Of a stretch of 53,482 nt of DNA, positions 35,642 through 43,430 are shown piece after piece. The notes beneath the pieces were generated by a model. That model worked only from the letters and a program-made list of their open reading frames with translations, was not told the origin of the DNA and made no database searches. Position 1 is the first letter of the stretch. Each line of letters begins with the position of its first letter. The DNA lies in NCBI GenBank assembly GCA_951801955.1, contig CATOOV010000018.1, positions 1 to 53,482 of the forward strand, given 5' to 3'. Both the position numbers and the translations under genes were made by a program. This stretch comes from an uncultured Lachnospiraceae bacterium. Its GTDB lineage: Bacteria; Bacillota; Clostridia; Lachnospirales; Lachnospiraceae.

Positions 35642-37570
35642 CTATAGATTTATTGGCGGGCTGCAAGTATTGTCTTTGCATATATAGAGCGTTGTTTTAT
35701 CATTTATCATGGGATATGCTGCATTGCCATTCTGGAGTACAAGAATATCCGCCCCGTCTCGTTTCTTTTGCTGCAATTGTTTTAAATCTTCCTCCTCCTT
35801 CCATACACAGACGACATGCTCTGGCGGGTCCTCCCAAACCAGTTCGGCAAGAAGAAAAAAACTCTGCCCCACAGGGTACCCCTGTGCAGCCCCTGCAAGG
35901 AAACCCATCTGGCGCTTTGCCAAAGTTTCCCATCCTGCTTCCCCTGTAATCTGCCAAAGTTTTACCAAATTATATGCCATTACAGAGTTTCCGCTTGGCA
36001 TTGCCCCATCATAAGTCTCTTTCGGTCTGCTTATCAGGGATTCATTTTCTGTCCCATACAGATAATATCCGCCATTTTTCTGATCTTCAAATAATGCATG
36101 ACCTTTGCGGCAATAACTCGCAGCTTTTTCCAAATATGATATTTTTAAAGTGGCACGATAGAGCTCCAACAAACCAAACGTAAAAAAAGCATAATCATCC
36201 AAAAAGCCCTTTCCCTGGATCCTGCCTTGGCGGACGCTTACAAAAAGCCCTTCTGGTTCTGCATATTTTTCAATACATGCACATGCACGCTCGGCAAGAA
36301 TTCGATAAGGCTCCTTGCCAAGCACACGGTACATCCCTGCAAACGCTCCAATCATCATTCCATTCCATGCCGTCAAAATTTTATCATCCAAATGAAGGCG
36401 GCTGCGCTTTTTCCGGTAATCATAGACTTTTTCTAGATGTTCTTTCGGAATCACACCCTCTGGTTTCTTTAACAAATTAGGAATATTTTTTCCTTCAAAA
36501 TTTCCCTCTGGCGTAATATTATAATATTTGTTAAAAGCTTTCCCAGATATCTCTCCCAAAACCTTTATCACCTCATTATAACCAAAGACATAATATCTGC
36601 CTTCGATTCCCTCGCTGTCTGCATCCTGGGCAGAATAAAAGCCGCCCTCTGGGGCGGTCATTTCTCTTTGAATGTATTGAGCCGTCTGTTCTGCAATATT
36701 CTGATAAACTTCCTTCCCAGTCACACAGAATGCCTGGGTATAACACATCAAAAGCAATGCGTTGTCATACAGCATTTTCTCAAAATGAGGAACCAAAAAA
36801 TATTCATCTGTAGAATATCTGGAAAATCCATACCCTATATGGTCAAACAATCCTCCCCGATACATCTGCATCAATGTCTTTTCCGCCATAACTAGGGCAT
36901 ATTTTTCTTGTCTTGCTTTGTAATATTCCAATAAAAACATCAAGTTGTGGGGAGAAGGAAATTTAGGTGCATTTCCAAACCCTCCATGAATCCTGTCAAA
37001 ACTGTGCTGGAACAGGGAAAATGCCTGATCTGCTAATTTTTCCCTGCCTTTGCGTCCATAAGACTGTTGTCCCTCCTTCTGAAGCTGTCTGGTAATTTCT
37101 TCTGCCGACTGGAACAAGCCGTCCCTGTCTTGCTGCCATTTCTCCCAAATCGCTTTTAACACCTCTAATAAACCTACGCTTTGATAAGAACTTCTTTTTG
37201 GAAAGTATGTGCCTGCAAAAAACGGTTTCTGGTCCGGCGTCATAAAAATACTGGCAGGCCATCCCCCGTTTCCTGTAAACAACAGGCATACAGACATATA
37301 CACACTGTCGATGTCTGGACGCTCCTCTTTATCCACTTTAATAGAGATAAAATGCTCATTCAGCTCCTGCGCTACTTCCTGGTCCTCAAAACTTTCATGC
37401 GCCATCACATGGCACCAGTGGCAGGTGCTGTAACCAATACTTAAAAATATCGGTTTCTCTTCCTGTTTTGCCTTTGCAAATGCTTCCTCACACCAAGGGT
37501 ACCAGTTTACCGGATTGTCTGCGTGCTGCAGTAAGTAAGGGCTGGTTTGATCTTTTAAATAATTTTTCAA
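35642..37570 (-). CDS. DUF255 thioredoxin-fold protein (YyaL/SSP411 family)
   Basis: About 642 residues. I prefer the TTG at 37570, 8 bases after GGCGAGG; a GTG three codons earlier overlaps that site. The N-terminal thioredoxin-like domain has NPVNWYPW, then [11 protein letters not shown] with its CxxC pair, and [20 protein letters not shown]. The rest is an (alpha/alpha)6 barrel similar to N-acylglucosamine epimerases ([26 protein letters not shown]). Function of the family is unknown in bacteria. Cytoplasmic. It lies 62 bases after the membrane-protein gene. Confidence 0.9.
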   Translation of the reverse strand: MKNYLKDQTSPYLLQHADNPVNWYPWCEEAFAKAKQEEKPIFLSIGYSTCHWCHVMAHESFEDQEVAQELNEHFISIKVDKEERPDIDSVYMSVCLLFTGNGGWPASIFMTPDQKPFFAGTYFPKRSSYQSVGLLEVLKAIWEKWQQDRDGLFQSAEEITRQLQKEGQQSYGRKGREKLADQAFSLFQHSFDRIHGGFGNAPKFPSPHNLMFLLEYYKARQEKYALVMAEKTLMQMYRGGLFDHIGYGFSRYSTDEYFLVPHFEKMLYDNALLLMCYTQAFCVTGKEVYQNIAEQTAQYIQREMTAPEGGFYSAQDADSEGIEGRYYVFGYNEVIKVLGEISGKAFNKYYNITPEGNFEGKNIPNLLKKPEGVIPKEHLEKVYDYRKKRSRLHLDDKILTAWNGMMIGAFAGMYRVLGKEPYRILAERACACIEKYAEPEGLFVSVRQGRIQGKGFLDDYAFFTFGLLELYRATLKISYLEKAASYCRKGHALFEDQKNGGYYLYGTENESLISRPKETYDGAMPSGNSVMAYNLVKLWQITGEAGWETLAKRQMGFLAGAAQGYPVGQSFFLLAELVWEDPPEHVVCVWKEEEDLKQLQQKKRDGADILVLQNGNAAYPMINDKTTLYICKDNTCSPPINL

Positions 37571-37632
37571 CTTTATCACCTCGCCCTTACTATTTACGTT
37601 TTTTCAGACAGATATTCCAAAAAACTACTTTT

Positions 37633-38817
37633 TTAATGATCCGGCTCTGTTTCGATCTCTTCTGACTTATTTTCAAATTCTGCCTGTACCATTTCCTGTT
37701 GGTTTGTCCCTGTGGTCTCCGAATCTATTTCTACTTCTTTTCTTTTCCCTGGTTGCTTTGTTCCTATGTATTCCGACTCTGTTTCTATAATCTCCTCCAG
37801 CGTCTCCCACCGATCTGTCCCTGTGACGATTGACCCTGTTTCTGTTACCTCCTCCAGCGTCTCCCCTTGCTCTGTACCTGTGATTCCTGACTCTGCTGCT
37901 GAGGCTTCCCCCATTATCTCTCCCTGCTCTGTACCTGTGATTCCTGGCTTTATTCCTGCTTCCCCTTTCTTGGTTTTTTTGTTTTTAAAATGGGCGAAAA
38001 ATGACGCTTTTCGCTTTGCGCGTACTTCTGATTTCCGTCTCTTTTTATTTTCCTTTTTCTCTGCTTTCTCCCTGATCTTTCGATTCCTTTTGATTTCCTT
38101 TCGTGCAGTCTTTTCAATTTCCCGAATTGTATCCCTCGCTTCCTCCACCACACGTTTGTCCCCCCGGTAAGGATTATAGAGAAAATAAGCGGCTGTGCCA
38201 ATCACCAGCACGCCAATACCAAAAATCGTAAATATCGGCAATAACAGCCCATATTCCGGGTAATTCAACTCATAACAAACAAAAATCACCATCATTAAGG
38301 GAAACATTAATAAATAAAGTGTCTTACAAAGCAGGTGAAACCATCGTTTCCGTTTCTTTTCCTGGGCGAGAAGCGCCCCTTGAATCCCAGAAAATGCCAA
38401 CATAAAGAGACAAATCTCCGACTGAAATCCATGAAGAATCCCACATAGCGCTACCAATACAATTGAAAGAAAAAATAAAGAAAACGCACACCCTTGATAG
38501 TATGCATTCCGATATTCTCTCATTCCCTGAAGTTTATCCTCCGTTATCCCATACATGGCGAATACCTGGGCATCCATATGTTGTTGAAATTCCTGATTAT
38601 ATTTTTTTGCCTCCTTGGTACACTCCATATTCTGATTGATAGACATTTTCAGGGCATCCAATACTTCCTGCTCTTGTTGAATTTGTACAAATAACGTGTC
38701 TTCTGCTTCCCGCTGCCTCTGAATCTGTTCCTGAATCCATTGCGTCTTGCGAATGCGCAAATTTTCCCTTTTCTGTTGTTCTTCTGATATATTTTGTAAT
38801 TGCTTCTTTTCTTCCAT
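37633..38817 (-). CDS. Four-helix membrane protein with coiled coil and C-terminal repeats
   Basis: 394 residues from the ATG at 38817, 6 bases after GGAGAAAGG's GGAG; the frame is open further, but that part contains an RNA hairpin (38837-38864) and no ribosome site. Residues 1-105 are coiled coil (Gln/Glu/Lys-rich). Four membrane helices lie at about 110-129, 134-150, 162-184 and 189-213. A very basic stretch (230-285) and about five degenerate 19-residue repeats (GITGTEQGE, TLEEVTETGS) end the protein. No family recognised. It may be the membrane anchor of the cluster; that is inference. Confidence 0.75.
   Translation of the reverse strand: MEEKKQLQNISEEQQKRENLRIRKTQWIQEQIQRQREAEDTLFVQIQQEQEVLDALKMSINQNMECTKEAKKYNQEFQQHMDAQVFAMYGITEDKLQGMREYRNAYYQGCAFSLFFLSIVLVALCGILHGFQSEICLFMLAFSGIQGALLAQEKKRKRWFHLLCKTLYLLMFPLMMVIFVCYELNYPEYGLLLPIFTIFGIGVLVIGTAAYFLYNPYRGDKRVVEEARDTIREIEKTARKEIKRNRKIREKAEKKENKKRRKSEVRAKRKASFFAHFKNKKTKKGEAGIKPGITGTEQGEIMGEASAAESGITGTEQGETLEEVTETGSIVTGTDRWETLEEIIETESEYIGTKQPGKRKEVEIDSETTGTNQQEMVQAEFENKSEEIETEPDH
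37666..37944 (-). repeat. 57-bp tandem repeats in the membrane-protein gene
   Basis: Five imperfect 18-19-codon units, each with a (I/V/T)TGT(E/D/N)(Q/R) core, e.g. GITGTEQGEIMG, GITGTEQGETLE, IVTGTDRWETLE. The first two are almost identical at DNA level; the later ones have diverged. Confidence 0.75.
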
Positions 38818-38836
38818 ACCTTTCTCCATATCTTCA

Positions 38837-38864
38837 AACAGCCCTGCCTTACGGCAGGGCTGTT
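38837..38864 (-). promoter_or_regulatory. Perfect 12-bp stem with GTAA tetraloop between two cluster genes
   Basis: AACAGCCCTGCC-GTAA-GGCAGGGCTGTT on the minus strand, in the space between the 139-aa gene and the membrane-protein gene. The loop is of GNRA type. Only TTT follows, so it may be an RNA-processing or stability element that sets different expression levels rather than a full terminator. Confidence 0.6.
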
Positions 38865-38945
38865 CGCGGCTCATTCGTTCCAAGACCTGTTCTTGTAAGT
38901 CTTGAATAAAATATACCAAAAAAAAACAATATTTTCAATACACAG

Positions 38946-39365
38946 TTACAGGCTGCAATTCCCCTTTCCTTTTTCCAACGCTTCTGCCAGTTCAAAATTG
39001 CACTCTGAAAAGCTTTCCATCTCAGTGTGGCTGTCATTCTGCATATCTGTGGCATCAGAAATTTTCAAACTTGTAGTAATCTCCATTCCTGCAGCCTTGA
39101 CGTTTACCAAGAGCACTCTGGAACCATCTGGCTTTACAATAATTTGCGTTTCCGTCTGTCCATCGTCTTTGGCTGTATCTTCTCTCTGTTTGGAAAGTTC
39201 CTGCTGGTTATCCTCTTTTCTCTTTAAATATTTCTCTTCCTCTGGCTGTCCTGTCTTGTCCTGGCGCCATATTTCGGAAAAACCCACGTTTGGAACTTGC
39301 ATGTTTCTCTGCTTTTTCGTCTCATATCCAGCCAGAGCATTCATATAGATTCCATTAATTGCCAT
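38946..39365 (-). CDS. 139-aa protein of unknown function in the cluster
   Basis: Start MAINGIYMNALAGYETKKQR after AGGAAGGAT. Soluble; the N-terminus is followed by a Gln/Lys/Glu-rich stretch (45-75) and a small predicted beta-rich part (about 78-105) with QIIVKPDGSRVLLVNVKAAG and EITTSLKISD, then an acidic tail. I do not recognise the family. The short N-terminus of the type MAIxG/MRVxx is similar in style to its neighbours, which suggests a common way of sorting or folding; that is inference. Confidence 0.65.
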   Translation of the reverse strand: MAINGIYMNALAGYETKKQRNMQVPNVGFSEIWRQDKTGQPEEEKYLKRKEDNQQELSKQREDTAKDDGQTETQIIVKPDGSRVLLVNVKAAGMEITTSLKISDATDMQNDSHTEMESFSECNFELAEALEKGKGNCSL

Positions 39366-39479
39366 AGTTTTATCCTTCCTGGTAGAAAATTACGCGTATT
39401 CTGCATCAAATCATTGATACCAGATAATTACAAATCCACAAGATTCTTCATTGGCACGCAATGATTAATTGTCCCATTC

Positions 39480-39563
39480 CTGAACTATTTATATCTATAT
39501 TTCTTCCTGGGATTTTCCGTACTGAACTATTTATATCTAAATCCTCTTCCTAAAATTTTTCGT
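39480..39563 (-). repeat. 42-bp imperfect duplication at the 3' end of the receiver gene
   Basis: CTGAACTATTTATATCTA occurs at 39480 and again at 39522, and the following bases also match imperfectly. The duplicated piece contains the last codons and stop of the receiver gene in the same frame, so a second 'RYK-stop' lies beyond the real one. Confidence 0.6.
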
Positions 39564-39910
39564 CTCTCCGCCTCCAGGACCGCCCGCTCAAAGACTTCTC
39601 CAAATGCCTTCTCTTCCACAGGCTTCCACAAGTAATGTACGGTCGCCATATCATCGTCAGATTCTTTCTTCCCTGTCAGGAAAACCAGTACCATATCCTT
39701 CTGCCGCTTTCTTAAGGTTCTTGCAGTCTTACGATTTTTCTTTTCAGCCAAACCATTCTCCATAAAAATGATATGGAAGGACTGCTTCGCTCTTAACAAC
39801 TCTTCCCCTGCCATACTGATAATTCGGCAGTCTGACCGCTGTTTTCCTATCAGGTTTATAATTTGTTCTCGAATAGATTCGTCCTTTTCTACAATTGCAA
39901 TATCAATCAT
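39527..39910 (-). CDS. Stand-alone LytR/AgrA-type receiver domain with Glu at the phosphorylation site
   Basis: 127 residues, receiver only, no output domain. The acidic cluster (VEKDE, residues 7-11), T79 (FLTGK) and K96 (LWKPV) are kept, but the phosphoacceptor position in HIIFMENGL is E51 instead of Asp. Glu often mimics the phosphorylated state, so it may be constitutively active or a binding partner. The start is preceded by GAGGTGAG. A 9-bp inverted repeat lies in its leader. It shares the Asp-to-Glu change with the LytTR regulator at 41.5 kb. Confidence 0.75.
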   Translation of the reverse strand: MIDIAIVEKDESIREQIINLIGKQRSDCRIISMAGEELLRAKQSFHIIFMENGLAEKKNRKTARTLRKRQKDMVLVFLTGKKESDDDMATVHYLWKPVEEKAFGEVFERAVLEAERRKILGRGFRYK

Positions 39911-39949
39911 AACTCACCTCAGAATATCCATAAGTTTCATGATATTTTA

Positions 39950-39975
39950 CCATATCTGCCTCATGAGATATGGTA
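39950..39975 (-). promoter_or_regulatory. Inverted repeat in the leader of the receiver gene
   Basis: ACCATATCT and AGATATGGT form a perfect 9-bp palindrome with an 8-base centre, about 40 bases before the start codon. It could be an operator or an RNA stem. Confidence 0.4.
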
Positions 39976-40019
39976 TGGCACCCTATATCACGTTGTATTA
40001 TTTTGGAATGTTGGACCAC

Positions 40020-40787
40020 TTACCAAACTTTTCCCAATACCTGCCGCCAATGAGTGCCAATAGACAAATTCAGGCTGTATTGGTGAAAGGAATTTACTTT
40101 GTGCCTCAGCCGTTCCAAGTTCTTTTCTGAAACAGCCTCCATACAGGCTTCTTTTGTCTTTTTCTCAATGTCTTCTGGTTTTTCTGAGAGTTTTTCTTTG
40201 CCGAAGGCCTCTTTTATCTGCGCCATGGCTTTTTTGGATGCCGCTAAGAATGTAGTGTGCAGGTCATAAGCATGATTCAGCTCTGCCAGCCTATCCTCCA
40301 CAGTTTCCTCTCTTTGCGCTTTGGTGACTTCATCAAATATATACGTTGTGTCCCTGTCATCTCTGGCAAATTCATCCACAATCCGGTCATGGACCACTTG
40401 ATATGCCTTTGCCATAAGCGTAAGGGAAGTATCAAAAGAATTTCCCTTACACTCACTTCCCCAAGCAGCACGCTCCTCATTCATTACCTGCTGCATTTCA
40501 CTTAAAAAATTATTGGTATAATCCATACTTTTTAAATGAAGCTGCTTATCTAACTCTTCCAAATTTGCCTTGAGATCTATCCTGTTGTTCAAACCCTTTT
40601 CATTCAGATAGCCCCTCATTTCTTTGGCATTCCTAAGCCCCTCTTGGGAGAATGTGACTTTATCTTTTACAAATTGCTGAACTTTTGGTTTTAGTTCCTC
40701 TTCTTTGGCTTTCGCAGCCATTTCCTCATAAGTTGGAATATGCTTGTTCACCTTGGGAATTTCTGTCCTGCCTGCATAAATTTTCAT
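40020..40787 (-). CDS. 255-aa helical protein of unknown function in the cluster
   Basis: Start MKIYAGRTEIPKVNKHIPTY after GTGAGGCG, 11 bases after the FliD-like gene. Almost entirely helical and charged, with no signal peptide or membrane segment. Residues about 43-58 (DKVTFSQEGLRNAKEM) resemble the DxVxLSxEG motif common in flagella-associated small proteins such as FlgM; the rest is not recognised. The tight spacing with the FliD-like gene suggests the two products act together, perhaps as chaperone or export partner; that is inference. Confidence 0.7.
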   Translation of the reverse strand: MKIYAGRTEIPKVNKHIPTYEEMAAKAKEEELKPKVQQFVKDKVTFSQEGLRNAKEMRGYLNEKGLNNRIDLKANLEELDKQLHLKSMDYTNNFLSEMQQVMNEERAAWGSECKGNSFDTSLTLMAKAYQVVHDRIVDEFARDDRDTTYIFDEVTKAQREETVEDRLAELNHAYDLHTTFLAASKKAMAQIKEAFGKEKLSEKPEDIEKKTKEACMEAVSEKNLERLRHKVNSFHQYSLNLSIGTHWRQVLGKVW

Positions 40788-40798
40788 ATACGCCTCAC

Positions 40799-41446
40799 CT
40801 ATCCCCAGAAATTAAACTTGTTTGCCTCTGTAAAATAACTGCTGCCCATGGAGTTATATTGGCTTACCACACCACCAGCATTGACTTTGGCATTATCTCC
40901 AATCCGGTCTGACAAAAAGGAGATTTTTGCCGAAAATTTACCTCCAAGAACTGCCTGCAAAGTGTCTGAATCTGCCGCTTTGAGCTTATCTTCATCTATG
41001 CTCAATGTGCCGTCTTTTCCCAAAGTAATTCCAATCCCCTTAAGTGCCTCTTTGTCTTCTGTTGGGACTTCTGACAGAGCCTCCTTATAATATTTATTCA
41101 AGGGAGACGTGGTATTTTTCAATGCTTTTACTGTATCATTATAGTATTCTACCAAACTTTTTGCCTGGCTGCAGATTGCCTGGTTGTCACCACTTTCTTT
41201 TGCCTCTTCATATAGTTTCTTAGAATTCAGTACATCTGCTGCCTTTTGTAAATCCTCTGCCGTATTCGTCAGCTTTTCATAATTCCTCTTTTGTATCTGG
41301 GATGCTGCATTGCTTTTATTCAATCTGCTCATCAGATTATTGCTTTGCGCACTGCCGCCGTTTAGATAATTCACCAATGACATATTGTTCGTGGACAACT
41401 TTGCCCTTCTCATGGATGCATTCAACATTTGTGTCGTAACTCTCAT
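40799..41446 (-). CDS. Small FlgL/FliD-like (flagellar axial-type) protein
   Basis: 215 residues, ATG after AAGGAGGAAG. The N-terminus MRVTTQMLNASMRRAKLST resembles the start of hook-associated protein FlgL, and a coiled coil follows (to about 75). The C-terminal part has GIGITLGKDGTLSIDEDKLK and then FLSDRIGDNAK, like the D0/D1 C-terminal region of FliD. It ends in YFTEANKFNFWG. No signal peptide, as expected for flagellar-type cargo. It is far shorter than FlgL or FliD. It lies 25 bases after the LytTR regulator. Confidence 0.65.
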   Translation of the reverse strand: MRVTTQMLNASMRRAKLSTNNMSLVNYLNGGSAQSNNLMSRLNKSNAASQIQKRNYEKLTNTAEDLQKAADVLNSKKLYEEAKESGDNQAICSQAKSLVEYYNDTVKALKNTTSPLNKYYKEALSEVPTEDKEALKGIGITLGKDGTLSIDEDKLKAADSDTLQAVLGGKFSAKISFLSDRIGDNAKVNAGGVVSQYNSMGSSYFTEANKFNFWG

Positions 41447-41471
41447 ATTTCTTCCTCCTTAAACCATTGCG

Positions 41472-42182
41472 CTACCCTTTTGCTGCCACATAATCCAAGT
41501 ATGCTTTTACAAATTCTCCATGCTTATATTTTGAAATAAGCAGCTTTTCCCCATTTGTAAGGGTGACAGCCGTTTTGTTGTAACCATTCACAAAAGAAAG
41601 ATTAATCAAATATCCTTTATGGATTCGGAAAAACTGCCCGCTCAGCTCTTTCTCCAGTACTCCAATTTGGGCGTAATACTCCAACCTTTCATCCTTAAGA
41701 TGAAGCACTACCTTGTGTCCCTGGCTTTCCACATAGTAAATGCTGTCTATGGAAACTGCCTTGCTCACCCCAGCACACTGAATGACGAGCGGCGGTTTCT
41801 GCGTTTTCATTTCAAATAAAATCTGCTTTGCCGCCCGCTGGAAAACCTTCGAAAATTTTCTTTCATCTACTGGTTTCAGCAGATACTGGAATGCTGTCAC
41901 ATCAAAAGCATCATAGACATATTTTTCATAAGCTGTCACAAAGATAATTAGGGGCTGCTTTCCCGTTTTCCTGCTTCGGATTTCCTCTGCCAATTTCAAG
42001 CCGTCGCCTGGAAACTGCAAATTCATTTCTAAAAACAGCAGGTCATATTCCCGATTTTCTGTCAGATATTCTTCACTGGATTGGTACTGTGCAATTTCGC
42101 ATTCCACATGTTCTTTTTTGACAAGCTCCGAAAGGTAGATCCGCATATTCTTTTCCTTATCACATATCGCAATTCTAATCAT
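41472..42182 (-). CDS. LytTR-family response regulator with Glu at the phosphorylation site
   Basis: 236 residues; ATG after AGAGGAG. Receiver (1-120) with D8, T83 (FVTAYE) and K103 (YLLKPV), but the acceptor in YDLLFLEMNL is E52 rather than Asp. The LytTR DNA-binding domain follows at about 138-233 (SIYYVESQGHKVVLHL, GQFFRIHKGYLINLSFVNGY). First gene of the minus-strand cluster. No histidine kinase is near. It is likely to act without phosphorylation or to mimic the active form, and to activate its own operon; targets are inferred. Confidence 0.85.
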   Translation of the reverse strand: MIRIAICDKEKNMRIYLSELVKKEHVECEIAQYQSSEEYLTENREYDLLFLEMNLQFPGDGLKLAEEIRSRKTGKQPLIIFVTAYEKYVYDAFDVTAFQYLLKPVDERKFSKVFQRAAKQILFEMKTQKPPLVIQCAGVSKAVSIDSIYYVESQGHKVVLHLKDERLEYYAQIGVLEKELSGQFFRIHKGYLINLSFVNGYNKTAVTLTNGEKLLISKYKHGEFVKAYLDYVAAKG

Positions 42183-42325
42183 ATTCTCCTCTGCTTTCCC
42201 TATGTTTATCGGAAAGCGGAAAATATTTTTTTAGGTTCTTGGCACAAATTGACGCTTTTCTGACATAAGTGGATAAAAGAGTAAAAACAATGGGAACCGA
42301 CACCATTTTTCATCCCATGGTTCAC

Positions 42326-42331
42326 ATTATA
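42326..42331 (-). promoter_or_regulatory. -10 element upstream of the LytTR operon
   Basis: A perfect minus-strand TATAAT about 145 bases before the regulator start, but without a good -35 at 16-18 bases (the nearest, CTGACA, is 21 bases away). This would suit a promoter that needs an activator such as the LytTR protein itself. Confidence 0.4.
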
Positions 42332-42411
42332 CCTCCATAAATAGAAAAATTTTGTCAGTTTTTGCTAAAAAATATTTCTATTTTTTTATTACAGACACTT
42401 TCTCAGACCAG

Positions 42412-42440
42412 TTGACGGTATTTTTTTCCTGTTTTATAAT
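42412..42440 (+). promoter_or_regulatory. Promoter of the SAM methyltransferase gene
   Basis: TTGACG at 42412-42417 and TATAAT at 42435-42440, 17-base spacer. Transcription would begin near 42447, which excludes the upstream GTG at 42444 as a start codon. Confidence 0.8.
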
Positions 42441-42506
42441 AGAGTGAACGATTTCAAGAAGATACTATGGTTGTCTCAAATTGGAATATATGGAAAGGAA
42501 TTATTT

Positions 42507-43367
42507 ATGTGGATTGCTGATAATTGGAAGGATTATGAAGTTATTGACTGCTCGAAAGGCGAAAAATTGGAACGATGGAACGATTATATTTTAGTCCGGC
42601 CAGACCCCCAGGTCATCTGGGATACCCCCAGAAAACATCCAGGGTGGAAACAGAAAAATGGTCATTATCACCGAAGCAGAAAAGGCGGCGGGGAATGGGA
42701 ATTTTTTGACCTTCCCGAACAATGGGATCTCCACTATCATTCTCTGACCTTTCACTTAAAGCCCTTCAGCTTTAAACATACTGGATTGTTCCCAGAACAA
42801 GCCGTAAACTGGGATTGGTTTGGAAATAAGATCCGCAAGGCAAATCATCCAGTTAAAATCTTAAACCTATTTGCCTATACTGGCGGCGCCACGCTTGCAG
42901 CGGCGGCAGCAGGAGCCAGCGTCACCCATGTGGACGCTTCCAAAGGAATGGTAAACTGGGCAAAAGAAAACGCTGTTTCCTCTGGGCTTGCCAATGCGCC
43001 GATCCGCTGGATTGTAGATGACTGTGTAAAATTCGTGGAACGGGAAATCCGCCGCGGCAACCACTATGACGCCATTATCATGGATCCCCCTTCCTATGGC
43101 AGAGGACCAAAAGGGGAAATTTGGAAAATCGAAGACGCAATTCATCCACTTGTAAAACTTTGTGCACAGCTTCTGTCAGACCGCCCCCTGTTCTTTTTGA
43201 TTAATTCTTATACTACTGGTTTACAGCCTGCCGTCCTTGCATATATGCTGGGCACAGAGCTAAAGAAGTTTAATGGGAATGTAGATGCCCAGGAAATTGG
43301 CCTGCCCGTTTCCTCCAATGGGCTGGTACTTCCCTGCGGAGCCAGCGGAAGATGGGAAGTATTTTAA
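42507..43367 (+). CDS. Class I SAM-dependent methyltransferase (RlmI/RlmK-like)
   Basis: 286 residues from the ATG at 42507, after GGAAAGGAA and inside the predicted transcript. Motif I ILNLFAYTGGATLAAAAAGA, the acidic residue in HVDASKGMVNWAKEN, and the catalytic-type DPPSYGRGPKGEIWKIED are typical of the RlmI-like family of rRNA cytosine or related methylases. There is no PUA domain, so the exact substrate is open. Single-gene transcript, ending in a hairpin shared with the convergent pyruvate-kinase-like gene. Confidence 0.88.
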   Translation: MWIADNWKDYEVIDCSKGEKLERWNDYILVRPDPQVIWDTPRKHPGWKQKNGHYHRSRKGGGEWEFFDLPEQWDLHYHSLTFHLKPFSFKHTGLFPEQAVNWDWFGNKIRKANHPVKILNLFAYTGGATLAAAAAGASVTHVDASKGMVNWAKENAVSSGLANAPIRWIVDDCVKFVEREIRRGNHYDAIIMDPPSYGRGPKGEIWKIEDAIHPLVKLCAQLLSDRPLFFLINSYTTGLQPAVLAYMLGTELKKFNGNVDAQEIGLPVSSNGLVLPCGASGRWEVF

Positions 43368-43416
43368 ATAAGGTGTCAAAAGGCGTTTTAATAACTCCGC
43401 CTTTTGGCACCTTATT
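43367..43416. terminator. Bidirectional hairpin with GGTGTCAAAAG core
   Basis: Two 19-base arms (43367-43385 and 43398-43416) with one wobble pair and a 12-base loop, between convergent genes and touching the methyltransferase stop codon. Third member of the GTGTCAAAAG family. A-rich on one side and T-rich on the other, so it probably stops transcription in both directions. Confidence 0.65.
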
Positions 43417-43430
43417 CTCAATATGTAAGC

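Noticed and set aside
38818-38919. Upstream extension of the membrane-protein gene
   Set aside because: It would need a TTG start without a ribosome site, and it spans a perfect RNA hairpin.
42444-42506. GTG start 21 codons before the chosen methyltransferase start
   Set aside because: It lies 3 bases after the -10 hexamer, upstream of the expected transcript start, and has no ribosome site.
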